Part shown: piece by piece, positions 35,968 through 44,239 of the stretch
How positions within the stretch are numbered: the stretch's first letter is position 1
Layout of the letters: the number at the start of each line of letters is the position of its first letter
Source: Comamonas sp.
Lineage (GTDB): Bacteria; Pseudomonadota; Gammaproteobacteria; Burkholderiales; Burkholderiaceae_C
Direction: 5' to 3'
DNA: 64,000 nucleotides
NCBI RefSeq assembly: GCF_009360615.1
Contig: NZ_SPEY01000020.1
Coordinates: 62,001 to 126,000, forward strand
Position numbers and translations under genes: made by a program
Notes under the pieces: model-generated
What the model was told of the DNA's origin: nothing
The model's database searches: none
What the model saw: only the letters and a program-made list of their open reading frames with translations

Positions 35968-36523
35968 GCGGCATCCCTCAATGAATGGTGCAATGATTTT
36001 TTTCACTTGGATCAATACGAATCGAGGCATGGCAACGGTAGGGTGTGACGGCTTCTGGCTGGCAGCACCGGCGGTGACCGCACCTCCGCTGACTCTCGAC
36101 AATTAGCTAAACGGCGGACTCTAGTGCATGAAGTTCGGCCAAAAGTAGCCAAAGGAAACGAAACAAACTCCATGAGCCGGTGCACGGATCGAGCTCACGG
36201 CTGCTCGGCCGTTCTGGTCGCACTCCATGCTTTGCGGCAGCTAACAGTCAATGAGTTGATTGCTGGAATCGACTAGATATCGGGTAATGCGGGCGAACCC
36301 TCACCATGAGGCGTTACGTTTGTTGCCTGAGTCGGGAGTCATTTTCAAAATGAGGGCATCGAGGAAAATGTCATCGTGCGGTGGCCTGCCCGAGAAGACG
36401 ACAGGTGCTTGATGTGGCCGCCCGTCCTTTACTTCGCAGTCCGCTCATGGTCGATTGCAGGCATTGCGCCAGCCTTTGAAGACCGCACAAGGTTTCACGC
36501 GAATGCCTGCGAAGCAAGAGCCC
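35968..36523. other. No gene recognised (about 555 bp)
   Basis: Between the start of the truncated hydrolase gene and the umuC/recombinase remnant I find only short frames without start signals or motifs. The promoter of the leftward hydrolase gene should lie next to 35990-36050. The stretch probably is debris from the deletion that fused the two remnants to its right. Confidence 0.4.
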
Positions 36524-36797
36524 CGCTATCTGGTCGCCTGAACCTTGGCCCAGTGCCGCAGATAGTGGCGTTGGGTCGTCTGCACTGACCTGTGTCCCAG
36601 TTGCAGGGCTGCAGCCAGTTCGCCGCGTTCGTCGGCCACATCGTCTGGCCCAGAGGCAGACCAGTCCCTTGGACTTGACCGGGTCGTGCAGCTGAAAAAA
36701 CGGCTACCCAGGGCAACAAGAGGAACGCCTTGCAGGGAAGGGCGAAATGCCCGCTCGCAGCTGACAAAAAATGGTTGCCGTCAATGAGCGCAAACAT
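36524..36797 (-). pseudogene. umuC 5' stub fused to the 3' end of a recombinase gene
   Basis: From 36797 the frame reads MFALIDGNHF, the start of UmuC-type polymerase V. One T is missing from a T-run (T6 instead of T7), and in the shifted frame the sequence goes on as FVSCERAFRPSLQGVPLVAL, still UmuC. It then changes, without a stop, to ELAAALQLGHRSVQTTQRHY and ends LRHWAKVQATR, which is the C-terminus of a tyrosine recombinase (GH then Tyr). So a deletion joined the first 30 codons of umuC to the last 45 codons of an integrase. It sits directly after cho, where umuC is expected. Confidence 0.8.
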
Positions 36798-36806
36798 GGG
36801 CTCCCC

Positions 36807-37664
36807 CTACAAAGGGATGATCCTGGCGCTGCCGCCTAGGATGGGGCGGCAAAGGATCTTGTAGCCATCCGCATCGAAGCCTGCGGCGACGCTGTTGAGC
36901 TTGCGCGCGGCTGGCAGGGTCGGGGCGCTGCCCAGGTAGCACCAGTTGTGGATGACATGGATCTGCCGCATGTCCTGGCACTTTTCCTCAATGCCGATGG
37001 CGCCTGCAAAGGGCCAGGTCACCACGCGCAGGCCTTCCAGGGCCTCGATGAGCCGGGCCCGGTGCTGCTCGGAGGTTTCTGCGCCATGGCAGACGCCTGC
37101 GCATTGGCGCACCATGCTGCGAAAGCAGGCGCGGCCTTTGGCCAGCTTTTCCAGACCCAGCGCGCCGTAACAAAGCTGGTGCTGGTCGGCCAAGTCGCGC
37201 AGCGCCTCAAGGGCTGCATGGCGGCTGGCGTACAGACCAAAAATGTCCGGCGTGTTGGCAAAGTCGATGTCTCGGGAGTAAATGACTTCCGGCAGATCGC
37301 CGGACAGCCGCAGCGCACACAGTTGCCGGTTGCGGCGCAGCTTCTGATTGAACAAGGGTTGCTGCTGCTTGATGAGTTGGGCTTCCAGCAGCAGGGCCCC
37401 GATTTCCCCGGCAGTGCGTATGAAGCTGATGCGCACGGCTTGGCGCAGCATCCGGGCCTCGTCCTCGGTGCGAAAGTGCGAGAGCAGGCGAGCGCGCAGG
37501 TTGATGCTTTTACCGATGTACAGCGGCAGCTCGTCCTCGGCCGCATGAAAAATATAGACGCCCGGTGCAGCCGGCACACCCTCTAGCGAGGCGAGAAGAT
37601 GCTCAGGGTATTCGTATATGCGGGCCGCTTCGAATTCTGGCCTTCGCTGGGCGGGAATGTGCAT
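36807..37664 (-). CDS. cho: Cho-like endonuclease (UvrC N-terminal homologue)
   Basis: A 285-residue nuclease with an N-terminal GIY-YIG domain: GVYIFHAAEDELPLYIGKS, Arg in NLRARLLSHF, Glu in LLLEAQLIKQQQPLFNQ. Cho makes the 3' incision in nucleotide-excision repair, at bulky lesions, without the C-terminal RNase-H-like part of UvrC. Starts ATG 37664, four bases before the umuD stop codon region, with AGGTGAGC in front. It is cotranscribed with umuD from a LexA-controlled promoter. Confidence 0.88.
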   Translation of the reverse strand: MHIPAQRRPEFEAARIYEYPEHLLASLEGVPAAPGVYIFHAAEDELPLYIGKSINLRARLLSHFRTEDEARMLRQAVRISFIRTAGEIGALLLEAQLIKQQQPLFNQKLRRNRQLCALRLSGDLPEVIYSRDIDFANTPDIFGLYASRHAALEALRDLADQHQLCYGALGLEKLAKGRACFRSMVRQCAGVCHGAETSEQHRARLIEALEGLRVVTWPFAGAIGIEEKCQDMRQIHVIHNWCYLGSAPTLPAARKLNSVAAGFDADGYKILCRPILGGSARIIPL

Positions 37665-37668
37665 GTGC

Positions 37669-38085
37669 TCACCTGGCAAAACGCTTGATGCAACTGGTGA
37701 CGACACCCCAGATTTCCGCAGCCTGTCCTTCTTTCGGAGCGATGTCTGGGGAAGAGGGGGAGCCTGCCCTGAGCTTGCAGGTGCCGCCATCGCTGTCCAG
37801 CACTCGGATGGTGAAGTCGCTGTCGACAAGCGCCACGACGACGCTTCCATCACGAGCGCGCAGTGCCCTGTCCACCACGACGATATCGCCGTCATCAATG
37901 CCGTACTCCTGCATGGACGGACCCGCCACGCGCAGCACGAACGTGGCGTGCGGGTGCTCCACCAGCAACTCTGCAACATTCAGGCACTTGCCTGCGAAGT
38001 CATTGGCTGCCGCGGGCATGCCGGCCGGCATGCCGCTGTCGACCAGCGGCAAGGCAACCGGGGAGGCGGTGAGTGGGACGGGCAT
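37669..38085 (-). CDS. umuD: UmuD-like SOS protein with substituted catalytic Lys
   Basis: A 138-residue protein, the same length as E. coli UmuD, of the LexA/UmuD S24 peptidase fold. Cleavage site resembles PAG-MPAAAND (Ala-Gly). The nucleophile Ser is present in VAGPSMQEYGI. The position of the catalytic Lys (FTVKK in E. coli UmuD) reads DFTIRVLD, an Arg encoded by CGA, so self-cleavage may be lost. The ATG at 38112 lies inside the LexA box; ATG 38085 is the better start. With umuC reduced to a stub, polymerase V would not be made from this locus. Confidence 0.82.
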   Translation of the reverse strand: MPVPLTASPVALPLVDSGMPAGMPAAANDFAGKCLNVAELLVEHPHATFVLRVAGPSMQEYGIDDGDIVVVDRALRARDGSVVVALVDSDFTIRVLDSDGGTCKLRAGSPSSPDIAPKEGQAAEIWGVVTSCIKRFAR

Positions 38086-38104
38086 GCCGCTCAAGAGTCG
38101 GTGA

Positions 38105-38120
38105 CTGTACATAAATACAG
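38105..38120 (-). promoter_or_regulatory. LexA/SOS box
   Basis: CTGTATTTATGTACAG (reverse strand) is a perfect CTGT-N8-ACAG E. coli-type LexA site, 20 bp in front of the umuD start. It predicts damage-inducible expression of umuD and cho. Confidence 0.85.
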
Positions 38121-38313
38121 TATATCAATGGATCACCGTCAAGTGCGGTGCGACCCTTTTGGTGGTGGATGTGTCCCTGCTGCACGTTGTGCCGAGGACG
38201 GCCCGAACCAAGGCATAATAACGACCGGTCATATCAAACGAGAAATGACCGATGCGGAGCGCTCCGCAAATCTAGGTTCCGGTGAAGTAGAAAAGCCTAG
38301 TGAAATCAATCAT

Positions 38314-38390
38314 CTGCCCGTAGCTCAGTTGGATAGAGCAACAGCCTTCTAAGCTGTGGGTCACAGGTTCGATCCCTGTCGGGCAGGCCA
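38314..38390 (+). tRNA. tRNA-Arg(TCT)
   Basis: Complete 77-nt cloverleaf: acceptor CTGCCCG/CGGGCAG, D-arm GCTCAGTTGGATAGAGC, anticodon arm ACAGC-CTTCTAA-GCTGT with anticodon TCT, T-arm ACAGG-TTCGATC-CCTGT, discriminator G and encoded CCA. Reads AGA codons. Confidence 0.96.
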
Positions 38391-38393
38391 TAT

Positions 38394-38440
38394 GAAAAAT
38401 CCATTCATGCCGCGGCATGAGTGGATTTTTTTTTTTTTTT
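38394..38440 (+). terminator. Rho-independent terminator of tRNA-Arg
   Basis: Hairpin AAAATCCATTCATGCC/GGCATGAGTGGATTTT with one mismatch, followed by a run of about 14 T. It also lies just before the stop of the leftward gene at 38502, so it may act for both. Confidence 0.88.
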
Positions 38441-38501
38441 CGACGTGTCGGCGGCCTGCTGCGGAGGGTATTGAAAGCTTCGCAGATCTGTCTCTACTCC
38501 T

Positions 38502-40163
38502 TCATTCCATCTCTTCTTCAAACACGACCGACGGTGCGGCAACGACGCGTGCAATGTCCGTGGGGGCTGTAATCAGGCTCTTGCTCACATAGCTGAACGG
38601 GGTGTCAGGCTCCAGGGCTGCCACCGCCAGATGGGCTTTTGCCTGGTTGAGGGTGATGTAGTAGCTGCCCATGGGCGCTTCAATGGCGCCACGTGTCAGC
38701 ACGGGGGCGTTGCTGCCAGAGCGGGACGGAGTGTAGTTTTCGGCAAGCATCTGGCCAGATTCCGCAATCTGCATGACTTGCACTCCTTGCAGGCGCAAGC
38801 GATCGACGGCTCGCCCGGAGTCCGCCGACAGCCAGTAACCACATGGGCGAGGGCGGCTTTGTTCGGCCTTGATGCTCAGCGATGAATTCCAGTCCACGCG
38901 GGCCTCAACTTCCTGGCCGGATTCGGCCTGGAGCATGCTGATGGTGCGCTGCTCGGGCGTTTGCCTGGCCTGAATGGTCAGGGTGTTGCGGCAAGCCAGG
39001 GCGGAAATATCGCGTGAGACGAAGGACTCGACCTGCTTCAGATTTCTCGATTTGTCGGCCGTTGCGCGCAATGCAGCCGTTGCTGCGGTGACCAGACTGT
39101 GCACGCGACGCTGAATGTGCAGGCGCCCCAGGTCGGAGCCGCGGCTGGCGATCAGCAGGGCCACAGAGTTTTTGAGGCCGCTGGTGTTGGCGAGGGTGTC
39201 GGCGTTCAAGCCGGCCATGGAAAGCGACTTGTCCTCGGGCTGAGCACTGGGCTGAAAAAACCATTCGTTGCTCAGCTCTGCCTGCTTGAGAGCGGCGCGT
39301 ACGGGGAGGCTGAACCACTCACGTGCAGCCTTGTTGACAAATTCGTGGACGTTGGCCGTGGCAGCGGGCTGCAGCAGCACGTCGTAGCGCTGCACGGCCT
39401 GAAATTTCTGCAGCAGGGCACCCGCAGCGGCAAATTCACGCAAATCAATCACTGCAGCAGGGCGGTAATTGCGGCTCAGGCGCGCGAGCGCCTGTGCTTC
39501 CGGAGTGCTCAGCAATAGATGGTCGTGAATCAGGTCTGTGCCGTCCGCCGTGACGTGGCTGGCCGTGGCTGCCGCATCAGGGTTGGCACGTGGCAGGATG
39601 ATGATATTGATCTGCTGCAGCAAGGGTGCCAGCAGGCCACCCTGGCCCAGCTCGCGGGCGACGACCAGCAGGGCCTCGGTGCTGGCGGGCTCGTCGCCGC
39701 GCTGGCCTCCGACCAGCAGCACCGTGGGTTTGCCACTGTTGTTGATGGCCGTTGCCTGTGTGCTGGGAGCCAGGGTCGCGATCAGTGCCTGAATCGGCAG
39801 TCCTCTTTGCGACGTGCCGATGGTGACGGCGGACAGTTGGGTGCCGCTGCCGGCTTTGCTGCTCAGTGACTGCAGCCACGCAGAAATTTCTGTCTGTGTA
39901 CTGAACTGTTGTCTTCCGTTGCCCAGACCGGGCGTGTCATAGACCGTGGCGGGGTCGGTGAACCGAGATTCGATGGTCGGGTTGTAGGGCAGGGTGGTCA
40001 GCGGCGGCGCGGGGGCAGCAGTCGCATTGGGGGCAGCAGGAGAACTTGCTGCCGGGGGCACCGTGGCCGGTGCCGGGCCTGACATGCCAGTCCAGGGCGG
40101 CAGTTGCACATTGGCACAGGCCGTCAACAGCACTGCCGAGCCCACCGTCGTCAGCTTGAGCAT
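38502..40163 (-). CDS. M14 carboxypeptidase-like lipoprotein lacking zinc ligands
   Basis: A 553-residue lipoprotein: signal peptide MLKLTTVGSAVLLTAC with lipobox LTAC, then a Pro/Ala-rich linker, then a zinc-carboxypeptidase (M14) fold from about residue 80 to 380. Family M14 binds zinc with HxxE and a later His. Here the first motif reads GGQRGDEP (about residue 153), with Arg for His, and the second site reads VIDLREFAAAG (about 239), again Arg for His. It is therefore probably not a peptidase but a binding protein. ATG 40163 gives the complete lipobox; ATG 40229 is an alternative. Confidence 0.78.
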   Translation of the reverse strand: MLKLTTVGSAVLLTACANVQLPPWTGMSGPAPATVPPAASSPAAPNATAAPAPPLTTLPYNPTIESRFTDPATVYDTPGLGNGRQQFSTQTEISAWLQSLSSKAGSGTQLSAVTIGTSQRGLPIQALIATLAPSTQATAINNSGKPTVLLVGGQRGDEPASTEALLVVARELGQGGLLAPLLQQINIIILPRANPDAAATASHVTADGTDLIHDHLLLSTPEAQALARLSRNYRPAAVIDLREFAAAGALLQKFQAVQRYDVLLQPAATANVHEFVNKAAREWFSLPVRAALKQAELSNEWFFQPSAQPEDKSLSMAGLNADTLANTSGLKNSVALLIASRGSDLGRLHIQRRVHSLVTAATAALRATADKSRNLKQVESFVSRDISALACRNTLTIQARQTPEQRTISMLQAESGQEVEARVDWNSSLSIKAEQSRPRPCGYWLSADSGRAVDRLRLQGVQVMQIAESGQMLAENYTPSRSGSNAPVLTRGAIEAPMGSYYITLNQAKAHLAVAALEPDTPFSYVSKSLITAPTDIARVVAAPSVVFEEEME

Positions 40164-40349
40164 GCTTTGAGTCCAGATGGACTGAGAATGCTTGGCATGA
40201 GAGGAAACAGGCTTGGTGAGAAATGTCATAAGTTCAACGCAGATAGAAAGAACATGCCAAGAGCGAGAGCCCAAGCTTCGCACATCTGGAACCCATATTA
40301 GGCCGGCTGGCTTGCGATCCGCTGTCAGCGGGCAGCGATGTTGCCGCTG

Positions 40350-40389
40350 AAAAACAGAAGGGCTGCAATATTGGAGATTGCAGCCCTTC
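40350..40389 (-). terminator. Rho-independent terminator of rhlE
   Basis: A 13-bp perfect stem GAAGGGCTGCAAT/ATTGCAGCCCTTC with a 7-base loop, followed on the minus strand by CTGTTTTTC. It is 50 bp after the rhlE stop. Confidence 0.88.
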
Positions 40390-40439
40390 GAAGCCTGGAT
40401 TGAAGGCGATTTCACACCTTCAGCCATGGGAGTGGTGAC

Positions 40440-42266
40440 TTAACGGCTGTAGCCGCCGCCAAAGCCTCCGCGATTGCCACCGCGATTGCCTCCACCGAAA
40501 CCACCGCGTCCGCCGCCAAAGCCGCCGCGCCGACCACGGTCGGCCATGCTGTCCACGCTGGTGCGCATGGGATCGGGCTGGCCACCGGCATTGCTGCCGC
40601 GCGCGCCGTTGTGGCGTGCATGGCCTTGCTGCGTACCCAGGTGTGCATCGGCGCGCGGTGGCTGGTCGTCGTAGCGGTTGCCGCGCTCGCGATCCCCGAA
40701 CTGGCGGGCACCACCGCGCTTGGGAGCGCGCTGTGGATCGCTGTTGCCCTGAGGGCGTGGAGCACGGTCGCCTTGACCGAAGGAGCCGCTGCGCTCAGCA
40801 CCGCGGTCCGGGATGCGTTCGCTGCGTTCCGCGGTTTGCGGACCCTGGCCGCGCTGGTTGTTGACGCGGTTGCTGCCACGGGGCTTGTGCTGGCGTGCGG
40901 GGCGTTGTTGTGCTTCGCCTTCCGCTTCGCCTGGCTGGGCATCTGCGGCAGGACGACGGCCGCCGCGGCCGCCATTGGGGGCCTTGTTGGAACGGATGCG
41001 CTCCATCATTTCCTGTCGGGCCGCTTTCGCAGCTGCCTGCATCACATCGCGGCTGGGGGGCTTGCCAGCGCCACCCCACAGGGTTTGGCGGCCCATGGCG
41101 ATAGGCTCTGCAACCTCACCTTCCTCTGGGCCAAAGCCGTCGATGGGCTGCACCGGAATCTCCTGCTTGGTGAAGCGTTCGATATCCATCATGAAGCCTT
41201 CCTCGTCCATGCAGACCAGGCTGACGGCATTGCCTTCGCGGCCGGCGCGGCCTGTGCGGCCGATACGGTGCACATAGTCCTCCGAGATATTGGGGATCTC
41301 GTAGTTGACCACGTTGGGCAGTTCGTCGATGTCGATGCCGCGTGCTGCAATATCTGTCGCGACCAGCGCTCGCAGTTCACCCGTTTTGAACCCTTCCAAG
41401 GCCTGTGTACGGGCACTCTGGCTCTTGTTGCCGTGCAAGGCCATGGCGGAGACGCCATTCTTGGTCAGGTACTCTGCGACATTGTTCGCGCCAAACTTCG
41501 TGCGGGTGAAGACCAGCACCTGGCTCCAGTTGTTTTCCTGAATGATGTGCAGCAGCACTTGCTTCTTCTTGCTGCGACCTACGGGGTGGATCACCTGCTT
41601 GATGCGCTGCACGGTGGTGTTGCGTGGAGTGACCTGAATCGACTGGGGGTTGCGCAGCAAGCCATTGGCCAGCTCACGGATTTCGTCGCTGAAGGTGGCC
41701 GAGAACAGCAGGCTTTGCTTGTCCTTGGGCACCAGTGCCAGCACTTTCTTGACGTCATGGATGAAGCCCATGTCCAGCATACGGTCGGCTTCGTCCAGGA
41801 TCAGCATTTCGACCGTGGACAGATCCATGTAGCCCTGACCGGCCAGATCCAGCAGACGGCCGGGAGTCGCGACCAGAACGTCCACCCCTTTTTCGATGCG
41901 GGCGATCTGCGGTTTCATGCCCACACCGCCAAAAATCACGGTGGAGGTGATGTCCAGATACTTGGCGTAGCTGCGCAGATTTTCCTCCACCTGGGCCGCC
42001 AGCTCGCGAGTAGGGGTCAGAACCAGCGTGCGAATGCCCTTGCCGCCGAACTTGTTCTTGGGCGCAGTGCCGTTTGCCAGGCGCTGCAACATGGGCAGCG
42101 TGAAGGCGGCCGTCTTGCCGGTGCCGGTCTGGGCACCCGCCAGCAGGTCGTGACCGGCTAGAACGAGAGGGATGGCCTGTGCCTGAATGGGGGTCGGGTT
42201 TTCATAGCCCTGTTCTTGTACGGCCTTCAGAATGGCTGGGGCCAGATTCAGTTCTTCAAATGTCAT
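40440..42266 (-). CDS. rhlE: RhlE-type DEAD-box RNA helicase
   Basis: A helicase of about 608 residues that unwinds RNA in ribosome assembly and RNA turnover. Visible: Q motif TPIQAQAIPLVL, motif I AQTGTGKT, PTRELA, motif II DEAD in LILDEADRMLDMGF, SAT, motif V ARGIDI, motif VI HRIGRTGRAG. The last 200 residues are a basic, Gly/Arg-rich tail ending in RGGFGGG repeats, as in RhlE-like proteins of this family. The ATG at 42266 is used; the upstream TTG is less likely. Confidence 0.93.
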   Translation of the reverse strand: MTFEELNLAPAILKAVQEQGYENPTPIQAQAIPLVLAGHDLLAGAQTGTGKTAAFTLPMLQRLANGTAPKNKFGGKGIRTLVLTPTRELAAQVEENLRSYAKYLDITSTVIFGGVGMKPQIARIEKGVDVLVATPGRLLDLAGQGYMDLSTVEMLILDEADRMLDMGFIHDVKKVLALVPKDKQSLLFSATFSDEIRELANGLLRNPQSIQVTPRNTTVQRIKQVIHPVGRSKKKQVLLHIIQENNWSQVLVFTRTKFGANNVAEYLTKNGVSAMALHGNKSQSARTQALEGFKTGELRALVATDIAARGIDIDELPNVVNYEIPNISEDYVHRIGRTGRAGREGNAVSLVCMDEEGFMMDIERFTKQEIPVQPIDGFGPEEGEVAEPIAMGRQTLWGGAGKPPSRDVMQAAAKAARQEMMERIRSNKAPNGGRGGRRPAADAQPGEAEGEAQQRPARQHKPRGSNRVNNQRGQGPQTAERSERIPDRGAERSGSFGQGDRAPRPQGNSDPQRAPKRGGARQFGDRERGNRYDDQPPRADAHLGTQQGHARHNGARGSNAGGQPDPMRTSVDSMADRGRRGGFGGGRGGFGGGNRGGNRGGFGGGYSR

Positions 42267-42529
42267 TGTGATCAATTGCGCCAATCCTGGGCGCGGGGTA
42301 TCAGCCTGTCATGGCGCCCGTGGGGCACCTGGCCAGTTGTAGGCAGATAAGTTTGCGTGTCGGGAGCTTGGAAACGCTTCCTTTGTCCCCAGCTGAAGTG
42401 CTGCTGCAGCAGGCAACTGGACGCCTGTTGCGAGGGGTATTGTCGCATGCACCGATAATCATGGTTTGATTGCCGTGTAAAGCGGCACACTTTTTTGCAT
42501 AAATTCAAGTAACTCAAAGCATTTCGGAC

Positions 42530-44191
42530 ATGGCTCAATACGTTTTTTCGATGAATCACCTGACTAAGACTGTGCCGCCCAAGCGCCAGATCTTGAAGGA
42601 TATTTCACTGAGTTTCTTCCCGGGCGCGAAGATCGGCGTGCTGGGCTTGAACGGCTCGGGCAAATCGTCGCTACTGAAGATCATGGCTGGCGTGGACAAG
42701 GAGTATGAAGGCGAAGCCATCCCCATGGCAGGCCTGTCCATCGGTTACCTGCCTCAGGAACCCCAGCTGAACCCCGAGCACACCGTGCGCCAGGCGGTGG
42801 AGGAAGCCATGGCGGAAGTGAACAACGCCAAGGCACGCCTGGAAGAGGTTTATGCCGCTTACGCGGAAGAAGATGCGGACTTTGACGCCCTGGCCGCCGA
42901 GCAGGGCGAACTGGAAGCGATCATCGCTGCTGCGGGAACGGACTCCGAGCACCAGCTGGAAATCGCTGCCGACGCGCTGCGTCTGCCTGCCTGGGATGCC
43001 ATCGTCGGCCAGCTTTCCGGTGGTGAAAAGCGCCGCGTGGCGCTGTGCAAGCTCTTGCTGTCCAAGCCCGACATGCTGCTGCTGGACGAGCCGACCAACC
43101 ACTTGGACGCCGAGTCCGTGGACTGGCTGGAGCAGTTCCTGCATCGCTTCTCCGGCACCGTGGTGGCCATTACCCACGACCGCTACTTCCTCGATAACGC
43201 CGCCGAGTGGATTCTGGAACTGGACCGTGGACATGGCATTCCCTACAAGGGCAACTATTCGGACTGGCTGATCCAGAAGGGCAACCGCCTGGAAGCCGAG
43301 CAAAAGGGCGAGGAAGCCCGCGCCAAGGCCCTGAAGAAGGAGCTGGAGTGGGTGCGCCAGAACGCCAAGGGACGTCAGGCCAAGTCCAAGGCCCGTATTG
43401 CACGCTTCGAGGAATTGAGCGATTACGAATACCAGCAGCGCAACGAAACACAGGAAATCTTCATTCCTGTGGCCGAGCGCCTGGGCTCCAAGGTCATCGA
43501 GTTCACCAATGTCTCCAAGTCCTTTGGTGACCGCATGCTGATCGACAACCTGTCGATGAATGTTCCGGCTGGTGCCATCGTCGGCATCATCGGCCCCAAC
43601 GGCGCGGGCAAGTCGACGCTGTTCAAGCTGATCGCGGGCAAGGAGCAGCCCGATTCCGGCACGGTGGACATCGGCCAGACCGTGAAGATGGCCTTTGTCG
43701 ACCAGCATCGCGATGAACTCTCCAATGAAAAGACCGTCTGGGAAGACATCTCCGGTGGTCTGGACATGATCAACGTGGGCAAGTTCACCATGGCCTCCCG
43801 AGCGTACGCGGGGCGCTTCAACTTCAACGGCCAGGACCAGCAGAAAAAGGTCGGCAACCTCTCCGGGGGCGAGCGCGGCCGCCTGCACCTGGCCAAGACC
43901 CTGATCCAGGGCGGCAACGTGCTGCTGCTGGACGAGCCCTCCAACGATCTGGACGTGGAAACCCTGCGTGCGCTGGAAGACGCACTGCTCGAATACGCTG
44001 GCACCGTGATGGTGATCTCGCATGACCGCTGGTTCCTGGACCGGATTGCCACGCATATCCTGGCCGCAGAAGGTGACTCGCAATGGGTTTTCTTTGATGG
44101 AAACTATCAAGAATACGAGGCTGATAAGAAGAAGCGACTGGGTGAGGAAGGTGCTGCACCCAAGCGTGTTCGTTACAAGGCGTTGAAGTAA
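42530..44191 (+). CDS. ettA: EttA, ABC-F translational throttle ATPase
   Basis: A 553-residue ABC-F protein with two ATPase domains and no membrane part: Walker A GLNGSGKSS (residues about 41-49) and GPNGAGKST (about 355), signatures LSGGEKRR and LSGGERGR, Walker B LLLDEPTNHLD and LLLDEPSNDLD, joined by a charged linker (about 240-310). The length and the EttA-like arm loop fit E. coli EttA (555 residues), which acts at the ribosomal E site when ATP is low. It is divergent from rhlE across a 263-bp region. Confidence 0.94.
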   Translation: MAQYVFSMNHLTKTVPPKRQILKDISLSFFPGAKIGVLGLNGSGKSSLLKIMAGVDKEYEGEAIPMAGLSIGYLPQEPQLNPEHTVRQAVEEAMAEVNNAKARLEEVYAAYAEEDADFDALAAEQGELEAIIAAAGTDSEHQLEIAADALRLPAWDAIVGQLSGGEKRRVALCKLLLSKPDMLLLDEPTNHLDAESVDWLEQFLHRFSGTVVAITHDRYFLDNAAEWILELDRGHGIPYKGNYSDWLIQKGNRLEAEQKGEEARAKALKKELEWVRQNAKGRQAKSKARIARFEELSDYEYQQRNETQEIFIPVAERLGSKVIEFTNVSKSFGDRMLIDNLSMNVPAGAIVGIIGPNGAGKSTLFKLIAGKEQPDSGTVDIGQTVKMAFVDQHRDELSNEKTVWEDISGGLDMINVGKFTMASRAYAGRFNFNGQDQQKKVGNLSGGERGRLHLAKTLIQGGNVLLLDEPSNDLDVETLRALEDALLEYAGTVMVISHDRWFLDRIATHILAAEGDSQWVFFDGNYQEYEADKKKRLGEEGAAPKRVRYKALK

Positions 44192-44239
44192 GCGACAAAA
44201 TGATTCCAGCCTCGGCTGGAACGGGTATTCTTAGGGGCT

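Noticed and set aside
38085-38112. ATG 38112 as start of umuD
   Set aside because: It lies inside the LexA box and would make the protein longer than the family; ATG 38085 gives the normal length.
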